A stretch of DNA of 64,000 nt from Helicostylum pulchrum (Eukaryota; Mucoromycota; Mucoromycetes; Mucorales; Mucoraceae). The stretch is taken from contig JAIXMO010000057.1 of the NCBI GenBank assembly GCA_025677825.1, positions 104,942 to 168,941 of the forward strand, written 5' to 3'. Positions 1 through 11,019 of this stretch are shown here, piece after piece. The notes beneath the pieces are model-generated. The model was not told the origin of the DNA. It worked only from the letters and a program-made list of their open reading frames with translations, and ran no database searches. Made by a program: the position numbers and the translations under genes. How positions within the stretch are numbered: position 1 is the stretch's first letter; each line of letters opens with the position of its first letter.

Positions 1-1571
1 TCAGCCACAGTCGAATGTGATATATTTCAGCATTATACAAACACAAATTTGTTTGCATTACCCAATGAGGCTGAGGAAGGCCGGCGCTCATATCACGTTT
101 TTAGTATAAATAAAAAACCCTATATGGTATGATTTTAAATTTGAGTATATTAGATCAGGCCTATAAATATTATTACCACTTAATGTCAACTGAAAAATTG
201 TCTAATATAGAAATGATACTAACGTCAAACATACAGCGTATATCAGAATCATTAAATTTTTTGTTTCTTAGAAATAATTTAATTTGTTGTTTCAATTAAT
301 GCTTTGACAAGGCATATTATGTCAGTACATGGTTCTCTAAGTTGCGCTAATTGCTTATGTAATTATTTTTCAGAAAATGATAATTGAATCCTTGACATGC
401 GTAATTTAAAATAAGCGGTAACACGTTCAGGTAGTTTCTCTTGCCATATTACCATTATGGGTATCATATGAATATATATACTTTATTTTTGGTAATAGCT
501 GTAATAGTACGATTTTTAGCAAGATTAGCTTTTCTATTCTTTTTCTAAAAAAAAAACGACGTATCTATATCATAGGCTCATGTAAAAGTGGTTTAATTGA
601 TTGATTACGGAAAAATGCATAATATTAAAAGACTGCATGAAGAGATATACTTTTTTTTTTATTTGTAAAAAAGCCTTTCTAGCGAAACCACATTCTTTAC
701 TTAACTCAAATATTAGGAGAGCAATATCTTCCCATCAATTTTTTACACGGAAACATCTCGAATAAAAGCTGAATAATATGTAAGCCTCTCATTATTACTA
801 TAATATTTATACTTTAATATGAAAATAAGGCAGTTCAGACAAGAAAAAAAAATCTTTATTTTACCTGTAATTATAGGCATCTGTAGCTCGGGGGAGAGAA
901 GATTTTCTACTTGGAATTACTGACAGGTCTATATTTTATAAGAGGTTATCGAGATTTTATTATATATACATATATATATGTATATACAGTTATATTCTGG
1001 AGGCTGTTTGTAAGAAACAAAACGTTCTTATCTGGCAGAAACATTCTATAGTTGATCTATTTATAAACGTCAATTATTGCTGTTCCGCGATCTTCATATA
1101 GCTATATGTGTATATCCAGGCTCGTTCTCATTAGTTACTGTACTATGTAGAAATAACTAAATAGCAAGACTTGAAAATAAACAGTGATATTGAATTTAAA
1201 TCCCTCGATCTAAAAAACAATCGTTTGCGCTTATATAAAAGTATTGTTGGATAAGAGTATACTCAACCCGTTTGTAGATCAAATTTAATTACTATATTTT
1301 GAGGGAGCAGAAGAAATAAACCTTAATCTTAAAGAAAAAGCTGTATATACTTTAATAAATGTTTTTGTTAATTAAGGTGACGAAAAGAAGACAAACATTT
1401 AGCGAATTTAAAGAGGCTTTTTATTGAAGCAGAGTAACCGCAAGAGCTTAGAGCAGGTTTTCATTTATTTTTGTCCTTGTCTGTCCTCGAAAGAATCTTA
1501 TTTTGCTTTTAAAAAAAGAAAAGTTCTAGCAAAGTGTGCTATATTTTTTTTCAACGTAAGCCATTTTAAAA
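1..1571. other. AT-rich non-coding left end
   Basis: No reading frame with recognisable coding character was seen on either strand. The stretch is AT-rich with T and A runs and a run of alternating TA around 960-990. No tRNA, rRNA or repeat match to the rest of the window was noticed. Confidence 0.5.
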
Positions 1572-1805
1572 ATGAGGAAAGATAAACGTACCGGTTTAAA
1601 ATTTATAACATTGGATTTGGGAGGCCACCTATTAAAAGTTGATACGGATAACCTAATTGAACAAAAGACAAGTCCCTTAGAAAAGACAATACAAGAATTG
1701 ACCGTAGCAAATACTAGATTACAAAGAGCTTCAAATTTATTACAACGAGAATTAGATGAAAAGAAAAATCAATTAAACATGCTTCATCACAACCAAATAA
1801 TGTAA
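1572..1805 (+). CDS. possible small coiled-coil protein (77 aa)
   Basis: An ORF of 77 residues opens with MRKDKRTGLKF and closes with a stretch (about residues 32-72) rich in Leu, Glu, Lys and Gln in heptad-like spacing, which would form a coiled coil. The ATG is preceded by a T-rich run and several A residues. I do not recognise a family. It could be a genuine small protein, the last exon of a longer gene, or a relic; nothing adjoining extends it convincingly. Confidence 0.25.
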   Translation: MRKDKRTGLKFITLDLGGHLLKVDTDNLIEQKTSPLEKTIQELTVANTRLQRASNLLQRELDEKKNQLNMLHHNQIM

Positions 1806-2171
1806 ATGAAATCTGTTGGTCCAGGGTATGAGTTTTTGTGTTTAAAATGTAGATATTAAAAGGATAAAGGTAAAAGGTAAAAGGTAAAGTAAAATAATGA
1901 AGAATAAAAGGGGAAGGACAATAAGAAATATTGTGAAGACTCTGTTATAGAAATTTATTACTAGAAAAAGATAAAGATTAAGCTAAATAGAATCATTAAG
2001 GTATTTATAGTATTTGTATACTGATAACTACGACAAGGGTATCATTGTCATATCTAGTAAATCAAAAGGATATAATTATCGACGAAAGTTCCTGAATATA
2101 GTTATATTGTATTATTCGTTACTGATCTCAAGATCGCATTATTGGACCAAACTGAAACATGGTAAAGAAAT

Positions 2172-2624
2172 ACTATTGATTGATATATTTGCTAAAGTAT
2201 ATAAATAATAAAAGTGAAAAAAGTAAAAGCAGAGAATATATTATTTGAATGAGAAAAGAATGGCTATTTATGTAAAAAGAGAAAAGTTCAACCAAGCTGG
2301 ATGAATCTTCCTTTGACTCAAAAGTATGATTGATGTTACTGTTACTCCATATAATAACTTCAACAGGAATATTCTTACTGGCAGAGGCCTCTTGTGGGAC
2401 TAGAACTTTGCTGCTACTGGTAGTATATAAGTCATTGGTGGGAGTTTCGAGCGTACCAATACTATCCCAAATATCCTCTTTTTGAATGGGTCTATTTGGT
2501 ACATTGGGAGAGTTGGTTGTATCAATTAATGATACAGAGTCATTAGTAGTAGTAGCATTAGTAGTAGTAGTGACAGTAACGGTAGTAGAGATAATAGTAG
2601 TAGTAGTAGTAGTAGATATAGTAT

Positions 2625-2713
<89 letters not shown>

Positions 2714-2757
2714 ATAGTAGTGGCTTGAGGTACTGGTCCAGGGTTGTTCGCAAACTC
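2172..2757 (-). CDS. threonine-rich reading frame carrying a (GTA)n tract
   Basis: Read on the minus strand, the frame that turns the (ACT)n tract into polythreonine stays open for about 195 codons, from just after a TAA near 2760 to TAG near 2172. After the tract it encodes a plausible soluble segment (for example NRPIQKEDIWDSIGTLETP) with many Ser and Thr residues and a hydrophobic end near residues 165-185. It has no in-frame ATG. Upstream at 2874-2880 there is ATGGTC followed by GTAAGT, and at 2800-2815 a strong T-rich acceptor, but joining these does not give an open frame. Probably a decayed or partial gene; family unknown. Confidence 0.25.
2606..2711. repeat. (GTA)n trinucleotide microsatellite
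   Basis: A near-perfect run of GTA units, with a few interruptions (GATA, ATA) near the left end. It encodes long Val, Leu, Tyr or Thr runs depending on frame, so ORFs over it are not evidence of coding by themselves. Confidence 0.95.
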
Positions 2758-2800
2758 TAGTTATCTTCCTGGGAGAGGTTGTCTTGTGGCCAGTTCTTAC

Positions 2801-2998
2801 ACCTGTAAAAATAAAAAGATGCACGGTTCAATTTGCACGGTCGATTAAAAAAGTACGTCTTGTTTCTTTTCACTTACGACCATTGCTTGAAGAAGAACAG
2901 TAACATATTTAAAAAGAAAAGAAAAAATAAGGAAAAAAAAAAAGGCTTTTAAAGATAAAAAGGATGATAAAAAGGATGATAAAATATGGTGGAGTTTT
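2801..2998 (-). repeat. promoter-like repeat module, copy A
   Basis: On the minus strand this holds a pyrimidine-rich stretch with TATTTTATCATCCTTTTTAT, then ATGGTC immediately followed by GTAAGTGAAAAG, then ACTTTTTTAATCGACCGTG and a T-rich acceptor ending TTTACAG. The first part recurs at 25.3-25.56 kb (minus) and 29.28-29.45 kb (plus). The layout suggests a promoter, a minimal first exon and an intron start shared by a dispersed family. Confidence 0.5.
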
Positions 2999-4239
2999 TT
3001 CATGTACTAATTATAGCTTCATAATACTTGCATTTACATACTTGTATGTTAGTTAATAACTGTTGTATTCAAGTATTATACAGATATATAATTTATATAT
3101 AAGTTTATGCACAAAGGCAATAAAAATGATACAATATTATCTACATGGTATTTGGATAATCTACAAACAGTTATTTCATAAAAGTGATACAAGAATCAGT
3201 TTTCCATACTTTTCTGACTTATTTTTCCTACTTAACTTTCCCACAATCCATTCCTAAAAAGTCTAAATATAAAAGACCCATACTTTTTGATTAAATAAAA
3301 ACACAACCTCTTTTAGTCTGACTTTTGTTTTGTTTTTTGATATTTTATCGTTAGATATCACAATAACTTGATTCACGCAAGTCTCCTTTTTATGAGGATA
3401 AAGCGAAATTGAACGTGTAAATGAAATATTTTTTTTTTGCATTAAATCACAATTAACAGGGTTAAGCAATGTTATGAATGATTCAAGTCCATATAATTAT
3501 AGTCCATATAATTCCGGTAGTTATTTTCATAGAGTTTACAAACTCTTTTTTTTCTTTTGAAGGCGCAAGTTGTATAGTACAAGAAGATTCATGAATTGGT
3601 AAAGTTCCGCCTTATAATAAAAGCCTGGGCGTATGTAAAATAGGTGCAGGTAGGATGATTTGTGGTTGATAAATGGGCAATATATTCTGAGAAGATAGAC
3701 TTGTAGGTCGAATATTAGTAGAAATTACTATACCCGGACTTCTTGAAGTATCTTTGACTACCGCACAAACGTCTATTGATACTCCCCAGTTATGCAAGAC
3801 TGAGAGGCCTTAATTTTTACGATCTTCTAGAATGTTGTATTAAGATTTCAGGTATTCAGATGTTTTATAGTAAATTAATTTCATCATTACAAAAAACAAG
3901 GTTTCGCTCTATAGCAACATTAAGAAATCCGGATGTTTTGCGTCGTACGGCCCAGATATTTTAGACGTTGATGCACCTTCTTGAGTGTGAAATAAACTTT
4001 TAAACAAACTATTTCTTCATTTTTATGCACAGCCGTTACTCAGCGTATTTAGTCCCTTGACATCTTGATAAGTATTTGTACAAGGATTTGGCTGTTGAAT
4101 ATCCAATTTCCGGTAACCATACAAGCGGAAGTGAAGCTAGAATCACTAGCGAATCGATAGAAAATCTAGGCTGCTGAGTAATTATTAAATAATTAGGAAA
4201 AATTACGGTACGAGTTCATAACAACAGCAGGCATTCTGA
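2999..4239. other. non-coding or decayed stretch
   Basis: Only short frames are present. The minus strand between 3612 and 4200 has several short blocks in different frames that read like protein, for example PRFSIDSLVILASLPLVWLP near 4130-4170 and DVCAVVKDTS near 3750. They lie downstream of, and may belong to, the decayed transposase-like fragment at 4240-4570. No other feature was found. Confidence 0.35.
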
Positions 4240-4570
4240 CTACACCAAAAATTTCAGAAGTATATGCTCACAATCCATAAAATGGCCTTGCATGAGCCTA
4301 TGTCTGACTATTTCTCTTAACAAGTTTATAGATAAAGACGTCCAAAGGCTGTAGTAATGATTGTATTTCTTTTGGCTCCAACCTATAGCAAGTTTCATGT
4401 TAACAATAAAAAATAAATTGTGATATAAACGATAATCTACTAAAACTGCATCTGTCAAACGAGTAGATACGTTATAAGAAGCGAAGCGACGAATTACATT
4501 TATATGACATAAACCTTCTACGGAATTTGTACCACGGCTACATTTATGAGGTGGGATAATTTAGTAGTAA
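4240..4570 (-). pseudogene. decayed transposase-like fragment with RGTNSVEG motif
   Basis: The minus strand reads CSRGTNSVEGLCHINVIRRF followed by a segment with a DYRLYHN motif, ending at a stop at 4240. An RGTxSxEG block followed by a downstream RxxHN-like motif resembles the C-terminal part of some large fungal transposon-encoded proteins; this is from memory of such families and is not a firm assignment. Upstream frames are interrupted by stops and there is no clear start, so it is a relic. Weak similarity aside, it could instead be a fragment of an unknown host gene. Confidence 0.35.
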
Positions 4571-5521
4571 TATTTTTAGTAGTAAAATAAGAGCATGTTC
4601 AACGGTCGTGCTAGAGTTAAATGAAATGAGTTACTAAGCGAGTTTAGCTTTTGCTGGCGCAGCGATTTGTCACTAAACACTTAAAGATTTAAATAAAAAA
4701 ATCCATCTTTTTATTTCAAAATGTCTAAAGCCTTTTTTAAACCACGGTTCCAGATAAATTAATCAGAGAGAAAAGGTTCCGTCGCGACTCTCAATGTCGT
4801 ACAGGAATTAGTATAACAAGTCGATCCTTTGTGTACCGCATTTTCGCTTCGTTAGTGATCCTACTAGGTTCATATCCCAGTTGATAGAATATGGAGTAAC
4901 ATGTACTTGCCTGAGACAAGTACAATATTTAATAATGTCAATGTGTTTCTCATTTTATTCTATTATTCTTTGTCTTTTTTATTACCAATAAACGCATACG
5001 TATTAAGATATTATGCAAAAAAAGAAACTCTGTACCTGAGTGACCGTTTCTCATTTTCATACAATCATCCAAAATTTTACTACCACTAAATTATCCAACA
5101 CCCTTACCGCCCTTATATAAAGTCACAAAAACCGGATATTCGTAAATTTCGCAACCGATGCGTGTCAGAAAACCAGTTGGTGATAGCTGTATACTTTTAC
5201 TGTTATTGATTATTAATTATAAGTATACTTCTTTACGTGTAATGAACTACTTTATATAGTCTTTTAGTTAAATAGTAAAAGAGAGTTATTTATTTAAGAC
5301 GCGTCAGTATCTCGACCCTGAGACTCTGTCAGACTCAAGGTATTTTGGTATTTCTGAGTCTCAGACTTATCCCGATATTTTTTATTTCATTGATTGAAGC
5401 AGTCTGTGCCTTCAGAAAAAAAAAGATAGGCTATAAAATGACAACTGATCTAAATCAACTTTTGCTTTGCTTTCTCTTTTACTTTACTTTCAAAACTTTC
5501 AAGTATTAAAAAAAACCCATA
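4571..5521. other. non-coding stretch before the Crypton relics
   Basis: No supported gene. The part around 5310-5370 has repeated GAGTCT/AGACTC-type words (gactctgtcagactcaagg and tctgagtctcagactt), a small palindromic patch. The last 100 bases before 5522 look like a promoter leader of the next ORF, ending in an A-run and AATG. Confidence 0.4.
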
Positions 5522-6400
5522 ATGAACAATAAACAAATCAACAGCGCTAGTAGCAGTGGCAGCAGCAGCAGCAGCGGCAGCAAACGCAGTAATAATAACA
5601 GTAACAACAGTAACACCAATGTTACTATTGACGAAAATGTTCAACGAATGATTGACAACAATGCTGATATGCATTATAGCAACCAAATGGTCTTAGCCCA
5701 AAGCATGGCACATCGCCCTAAGAACACTGTTAAGGCTTATTCTGGAAAGCAAGATGAACGGAAGGTAAATACGATTAAAAAAAAAAATAGTTTATAATTA
5801 AAAACAAAAATACCAACTTTTTTTTTTGTGTAATACTAGGAATGGTGCAATCAAAAAAAGTTTAGTGACGGAGAGCTAGCTAGTGATTCCAAACTTAGTT
5901 TTTTTCTCGATGATTTTGTCTCCAAACGTGGTCGCAAGTTCAGAAAGAATGAAGACGGCACTCCAATTCCACTAGGAAAATAATCAGTTCTTGGCTACGT
6001 GAAGGCTGTCTCTGACTTGTGTACTACACAGAAATCTTTGGGCAATAATCCCAATGGCGTTGCTCGTGGTCCTCTTGTGAGAAATTTTCTTGATACTCTT
6101 GAAAAAACCAGAGCACAAAACAAAAGAAAAAATTACGAAGACCGAGGAAAAAACACGCTGAACGATGGATACACCAAAGAAGAGCTAGTCAACATTAGCA
6201 ATTATTTTCTGACAGCAAAAAAACACTCCTATTGGTTCTCGCGACAGGTTATGCTTTTTGCTCAGTCATGCGATGCTTTGTCGTAGCGAAACCACTCTTG
6301 GAATGCAATTTGCTGATTTGTTTTCTATTGTTACAGAAAATCAGGGTGTTACTAAGTGTGTTTCCCTAGTTGTCGAAAATTGCCAGACCGAAGTCCTATA
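5522..6400 (+). pseudogene. Crypton-type tyrosine recombinase relic, copy 1
   Basis: Exon 1 (5522-5764) encodes a low-complexity Asn/Ser N-terminus then RPKNTVKAYSGKQDERK. A GT-AG intron (5765-5839) follows. Exon 2 continues with EWCNQKKFSDGEL and a core-binding-like segment GYVKAVSDLCTTQKSLGNNP. One in-frame TAA lies at 5981-5983, and a +1 shift near 6240 moves the frame to RDRLCFLLSHAMLCRSETTL and MQFADLFS, which resembles the first arginine box of tyrosine recombinases. This order is what I know from Crypton elements of Mucoromycota. The catalytic C-terminus is missing: the sequence runs into a second copy near 6400. Non-functional as it stands. The family call rests on remembered similarity, not a search. 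Confidence 0.5.
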
Positions 6401-6800
6401 CAGCTTGGAATGAAAACTTACAACGCTTATGTTAAAGCTGCATCGGGTCTGTGTAAGGCCCAAAAGGCTCTAGGTTGGAATCCCAAAGGTGTAGCTAGAG
6501 GTCCTTTAGTAGCAACTTTTTTGGATACTCTAAACAAGAAAAAAGGAAAAAAAAAACCAGAGGGTTTACTTCGCTGATCGTGGTAAAAACGGTTTAAATG
6601 ATATATATATATAAGAAAGGAACTTCAAGAAATAAGTGATATTTCATGACTGAAAAAAATGATTGTCGCAGCTCAAGAGATAGGCTCTATTTTCTTCTTA
6701 GTCATGCTATGCTTTACCGCAGTCAAAATGCTTTAGGGATGCAGTTTGCAAATTTATTTTTTCTCGAAGTTGGCCATACGGATCACTTAAACAATCAATC
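6401..6800 (+). pseudogene. Crypton-type recombinase relic, copy 2 (tandem)
   Basis: This repeats the middle of copy 1 at the protein level: YVKAASGLCKAQKALGWNPK, then GVARGPLV and FLDTLNKK correspond to the GYVKAVSDLC and GVARGPLVRNFLDTLEK parts of copy 1. After frame changes near 6560-6660 it continues with SRDRLYFLLSHAMLYRSQNA and MQFANLF, matching the copy 1 segment around 6240-6320. Stops and frameshifts make it a relic. Divergence from copy 1 is substantial, so this is either an old tandem duplication or two insertions of related elements. Confidence 0.5.
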
Positions 6801-7064
6801 TTTTCTATAATCCAAAAATGAAAACAGAAGATTGCCAACAAAACTAGCACATAGGCATCTTTTCTCTTACATTTAATAAAAAAATGTACATATATATTCC
6901 CTTTTACTTTTTATTACTAAATAATGCAAAAAAGCATTTTTTTAAATCTAAAAAAGTAATTAACCTCGACTGAAATTTAAAGAGATTTGGAACTGTGACG
7001 GGTCTTGGTAGGAAATAATACCCTCACAGTACTCTGGACAAGGAAATGATCCACAGGGTAAAAA

Positions 7065-7270
7065 GGTGTACTTTGGAAGCGTGGCTCAATTAAAACAGAC
7101 ATGCCTATAACAGCAAATAACCGAGAAGGGCGCTATTAGTGACACTGAAATAAACAATAGCATAGCTAGTGGATCTGTGAAGAAGTACATCAGGACCCAA
7201 AAAAAAAAAAAATACCTTTTGGACTGGCATAGTCGAAAACCATTTTGATGATACATTGCTGTCTCCGATT
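7065..7270 (+). pseudogene. fragment of a Fanzor N-terminal region
   Basis: Positions 7082-7265 align by eye with 7630-7815 of the Fanzor gene downstream, about 548 bases away, with roughly 80 percent matching bases: both share GGCTCA(A/G)TTAAAACAGAC, GAAATAAACAATRGC and CTTTTGGAC. Small gaps and an A13 run break the frame. It is a partial extra copy of the element's N-terminal coding region, directly upstream of the longer copy. Confidence 0.7.
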
Positions 7271-7376
7271 AATCAATAAATTTCATGTGATTCATAACAA
7301 CATTTCTGTATTTTTAAATATTTTTCTTGTTCATCTTTCCAGCTTCCTTTCTTTTCAACATAACTTTTTGATTTAA

Positions 7377-10300
7377 ATGAAATACAGCAAAAAGAGACAG
7401 AAGCACGCTTACGATACTGAAAATTACGCTCCAAACCCTTGCCCAATTTGGAAAACGAGCATAAAAAGAGGGTACGAAGTAGAATCCTTAGCAGGTCCAA
7501 GTAATAGAAAACGCGCCAAGGGAGACGAAAAATTACATAGAGATCGCGCTTTACAAGAAGCTCTAGACACAGAAATGATCAAAAGATTAACCAGAAAGAT
7601 AAAGACATGTATTTTGCAGAAGGGAAATACGGCTCAGTTAAAACAGACGTGTCTGGAACAACAAAGAATTGAAAAGGGGACTGTTACTGACGCGGAAATA
7701 AACAATGGCCTAGCTAGTGGATCGGTGGAAAGTTACATCAGGCACAACAAAAAGAAAAATATAGCCTTTTGGACCGACATAGTTGAAAACAATTTTGATG
7801 GAATCTTGTCGCAATTACAGCAAGAAAACGTTGCCGCATCTGAGGGTAGTTCTCGCGCTAAACCAGAAAACACTGTTGTGAATGTGGTCAATATGGATAC
7901 CTCTAGAACTTGCTCTGTTCAATTCTCAACTATACTCAGAGAAGATTTGCCTGAAGACATTTCACAGTGGTTTCAAAAGACACTGAAGGATTCTTTACGG
8001 AATACCACTAACTACTTAACGGACTTCTCTGTTCGCCTATATAAGATTTTCCTTCTTCTCCAACAAACCACTTTTGAAATAACCAGTTCAAATGTTATTA
8101 GACTTGGTGCTGCCAAAGGCGTCGCGATCAATACAATTTTACCGGTTGCCTACTAATCCAAGGAGAACGAGTTTCTGGCGCCCCATTATAAACCGGAATG
8201 CACCGATAATAATTTATTCCAACAGCAAATGAAGACCTTGTTCAGTTCAGCTCATCTTTCAGCAATTCACTCAAAGTATTACGGCGATGACGGAATACAA
8301 GCAGAAACCTTGAAAAAGTATCCATTATACGCTGCTGTTTTTAAGCTCATGCCCACCGACGAGACAAATCATTTCAAGTGTGACGCTGATACTCACGCAA
8401 TGAAATTAGGCTTTAGCTGGTTACATGGTTAACTTCTCAAATATGTGGGAAAAAATCTAATCGTTTTTATAAACTATTGAACAACCTGTTGCAAGTTTTA
8501 CTTAAAATACATCTCGCTCCTACAAGAGAACGACGGTATAAGGATTTTATTGCCCAAAAGAAGCAAGAAAAAATCGAACGTCATGGTACATCGCAAAAGT
8601 TGGTGAAAAATCGAGAAGCAGCCTACGAAGATTTTTTAAAAAAGAAAGAGCAAAACAGGAATATTATCAACAGAAAGTATCACAAGATTATGAACAGCGA
8701 AGTGTATGGGAGGAAAAGGTAGCAACATGCAAACAAAAAATTCTCGATTTTGAGGAAAATATAATGAAAGAGGTACGTAAAGTCAATAATGTGTTTGAGA
8801 CCACTACATTAATAAAAATATGCTATATAGCGCAAATCTTTGCCTTCAAGCAATATAAAAGAGGTATCTGAAGATGAAAAAGCTATGGAACTAGAAGTTG
8901 CAAGCGAAATAGAACTGGATTATATTGAAGATATTGAATATCAAGATGATGAACAAGAACAGCGTAATGACACCGACCTGTCAAGAAGGCGTTTATTACA
9001 TTTGCAGTCTATTATTAGAGACTTATTGTTGAAAAGCGGCAAGAAGTCTGTAAGTGTACAAGATCTTAAAGATACTTCTAATGATCTCGAGGACAAGGAA
9101 ATAAGTGTCTATATGTTGATATCCAACTTGATTGCTCCGTATATTCCTGATCACAAAAACAGAGGATCCTTTGTGTATCAATTGCCCTTTCTGCTTATGT
9201 GTAATCAAATATTTCGGGTAACTGAATGCTTCAAATTTGTGATAAAGTTATGTACTATCATTAAACCAGGAAGTCTATCTTCCCTTCGGATGGATGCAAC
9301 CGGCTTATACAGCTTGTTTAGCTCACAGAAAGTTAAAGAAAAACCATTGAGAGTATTCGATCACAATAATCAAGAGATCACATTGAAGAAAGCCGCGACA
9401 GAACAAAAAGACGTCATGTTTGGATCATACTTCAATCTCCCAAAGGTCTTCCAACGTTCAGCAAGTTATGGACAAGACTTTCAACATTACATGATATTTC
9501 TACCTGGGCTACAGACCGTTCGATTAATGGGAGAGATAGAAAAATCTTCACCATGTCAAACATCCATTGAACTACAGGAGCCGCAAGAACAAGTTCCATC
9601 TGTCGTAGAGAAACAATCAAAACGGAAGGTAGAATCACAAGGAAAAGAAGAAAGGATGAAGTTACTTAGAAAAGAGCAGGATGACACTATGAAGGAGTTA
9701 AAATTGGCTCTTGAAGAAAGAAAGAAATTTACCGTGCGTCAAGAGATAAAACAACTGAAAGGCCAATGGGTGAAAGGTCAAAAGACACCCTCTAATCAAG
9801 TCTTGTTCGAAAAAATAAACAAGTTGAAAGAAAAACGCGACGAGCTTCAACAAAAAGTATTCCTTTTGAGCAATAAGAAGAAGGAGCTAGGAAAGGAAAT
9901 TTATTATTTAAACAGATGAGTTGGGGTAAATAACAAGGAAGATGGAGAAGAACAACCTGTTGTCAAAAAGAAGTTGATCGGCTATAGTAACTATAAATGC
10001 ATGGAGAAAACTGAGAACTTAAAAATAGATGAAGAGCTTCTGAACGGAAATTTGTGTATGTCCGGCACAGATAACGGCATTGTGACAATGACAGAAACAC
10101 GCAAGTTAGATCTCGAAAAATTCAAGTACCATCTTAAACTTTACAATCGATACGATGCTCTAGAAAATGAAGGTAAATAATAGAAGTCACTGAAGAGGAC
10201 AGGGTCATGGCATACATTCCCAAGACTATGAAAATCTACTCGAAGGATATTCAATATCAATCAGGTGGTAAAAGTGCTCAGGTAAATTTGATAAAAAAGA

Positions 10301-11019
10301 AGAAGCGTGGAGAGCAAGGTCAACGTATCGTAGAAATAGAAAAGGAATTATATGAAAGCAGCGTTTGGACCGCCACAAGCATCGACGATTTGACAAATAA
10401 ATATTCAAACCATGACGGCTATAAAGAAAATCTAAGAGATTTTTACTACTCAAAAAGCATGGTCAAGCAAAGAAGAAGATCCGAATTATCACTCCAACGT
10501 ACAAAAGATTGCGTATGTTCGGAAGAGCGCAAATTCATTGGAAACAAGTCGAAGTCAATCATGTTTATTGGAGATCGCGGCTATGGAGTTGGTAGTAACA
10601 TTAAAGGGCATATTAAATATGGTGGTAAATGGAAACCTGCTATACACAGTCGCTATACTTCCGTTTGTATCACAAACGAGCATCATACGTCACAGGCATG
10701 TTTTTTCTGCTACGGAAAATTAGACCATCCATTAAAAACGGTCGTATCAAAAAATGGCAAAGTATCTCTACGCTTCATCAAAGGGACGTTTGTTTGCAAC
10801 AACAAAAAATGCCTGCTTCAAAAATTATCTGCTACTCACAAAGCTAGGGATGCAGTCTCCGCTCTTGCCATTGGTTTGTCTGGCGCAGCTAGTTTAATCC
10901 TTGATATCGCTTTCCCTTCTTTCGATCCAAACACCAGTCAATCTAAAACTGAAAGATTTAAAAACACTGCCGTTGCTTTCCTTAAACGAAACGCTTCTAG
11001 GCCGGCTTTCCCAAAGTAA
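7377..11019 (+). pseudogene. Fanzor1-type RNA-guided nuclease gene, near full length but broken
   Basis: Fanzors are eukaryotic TnpB homologues: RuvC nucleases guided by a short RNA. Pieces in order: N-terminal basic and helical region (7377-8432), coiled-coil segment (8433-8772), a GT-AG intron at 8773-8830, central region (8831-9919) with DATGLYSLF and FLPGLQTVR, then the catalytic end. RuvC-I is SGTDNGIVTM (10061-10090). The RuvC-II area has FIGDRGYGVGSNIKGH (about 10564-10611) and NEHHTSQACFFC (10675-10710), which fits the DExxTSxxCxxC arrangement of Fanzor1. The second zinc knuckle half is CNNKKC (10795-10812) and RuvC-III is RDAVSALAIGLSG (Asp at 10849). Lesions: TAA at 8154, a shift at about 8430, a shift at about 8705, TGA at 9917, and a shift at about 10175. 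All candidate catalytic residues remain, so inactivation may be recent, or some lesions may be assembly errors. Intact length would be near 1,200 residues, long for Fanzors but the expected size for the Mucoromycota type. Confidence 0.75.
8773..8830 (+). other. spliceosomal intron within the Fanzor gene
   Basis: GTACGT donor after a GAG codon, ATATAG acceptor, 58 bp. Removing it joins NIMKE to RKSLPSSNIKEVSEDE in frame, with stops in the intervening sequence. This indicates the Fanzor gene is expressed as a host-type spliced message. Confidence 0.6.

Noticed and set aside
2486..2824. polyvaline, polyleucine and polytyrosine ORFs
   Set aside because: All come from translating the (GTA)n tract in different frames. 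Only the Thr frame extends plausibly outside it.
5450..5686. Alanine-rich ORF antisense to the Crypton relic start
   Set aside because: It is the reverse of the Ser/Asn repeats of the first exon and overlaps it completely.
10173..10202. 30-base GT..AG segment in the Fanzor gene as an intron
   Set aside because: Much shorter than every other intron in the window (at least about 45 bp) and it carries no branch-site-like sequence; a frameshift is the simpler explanation.
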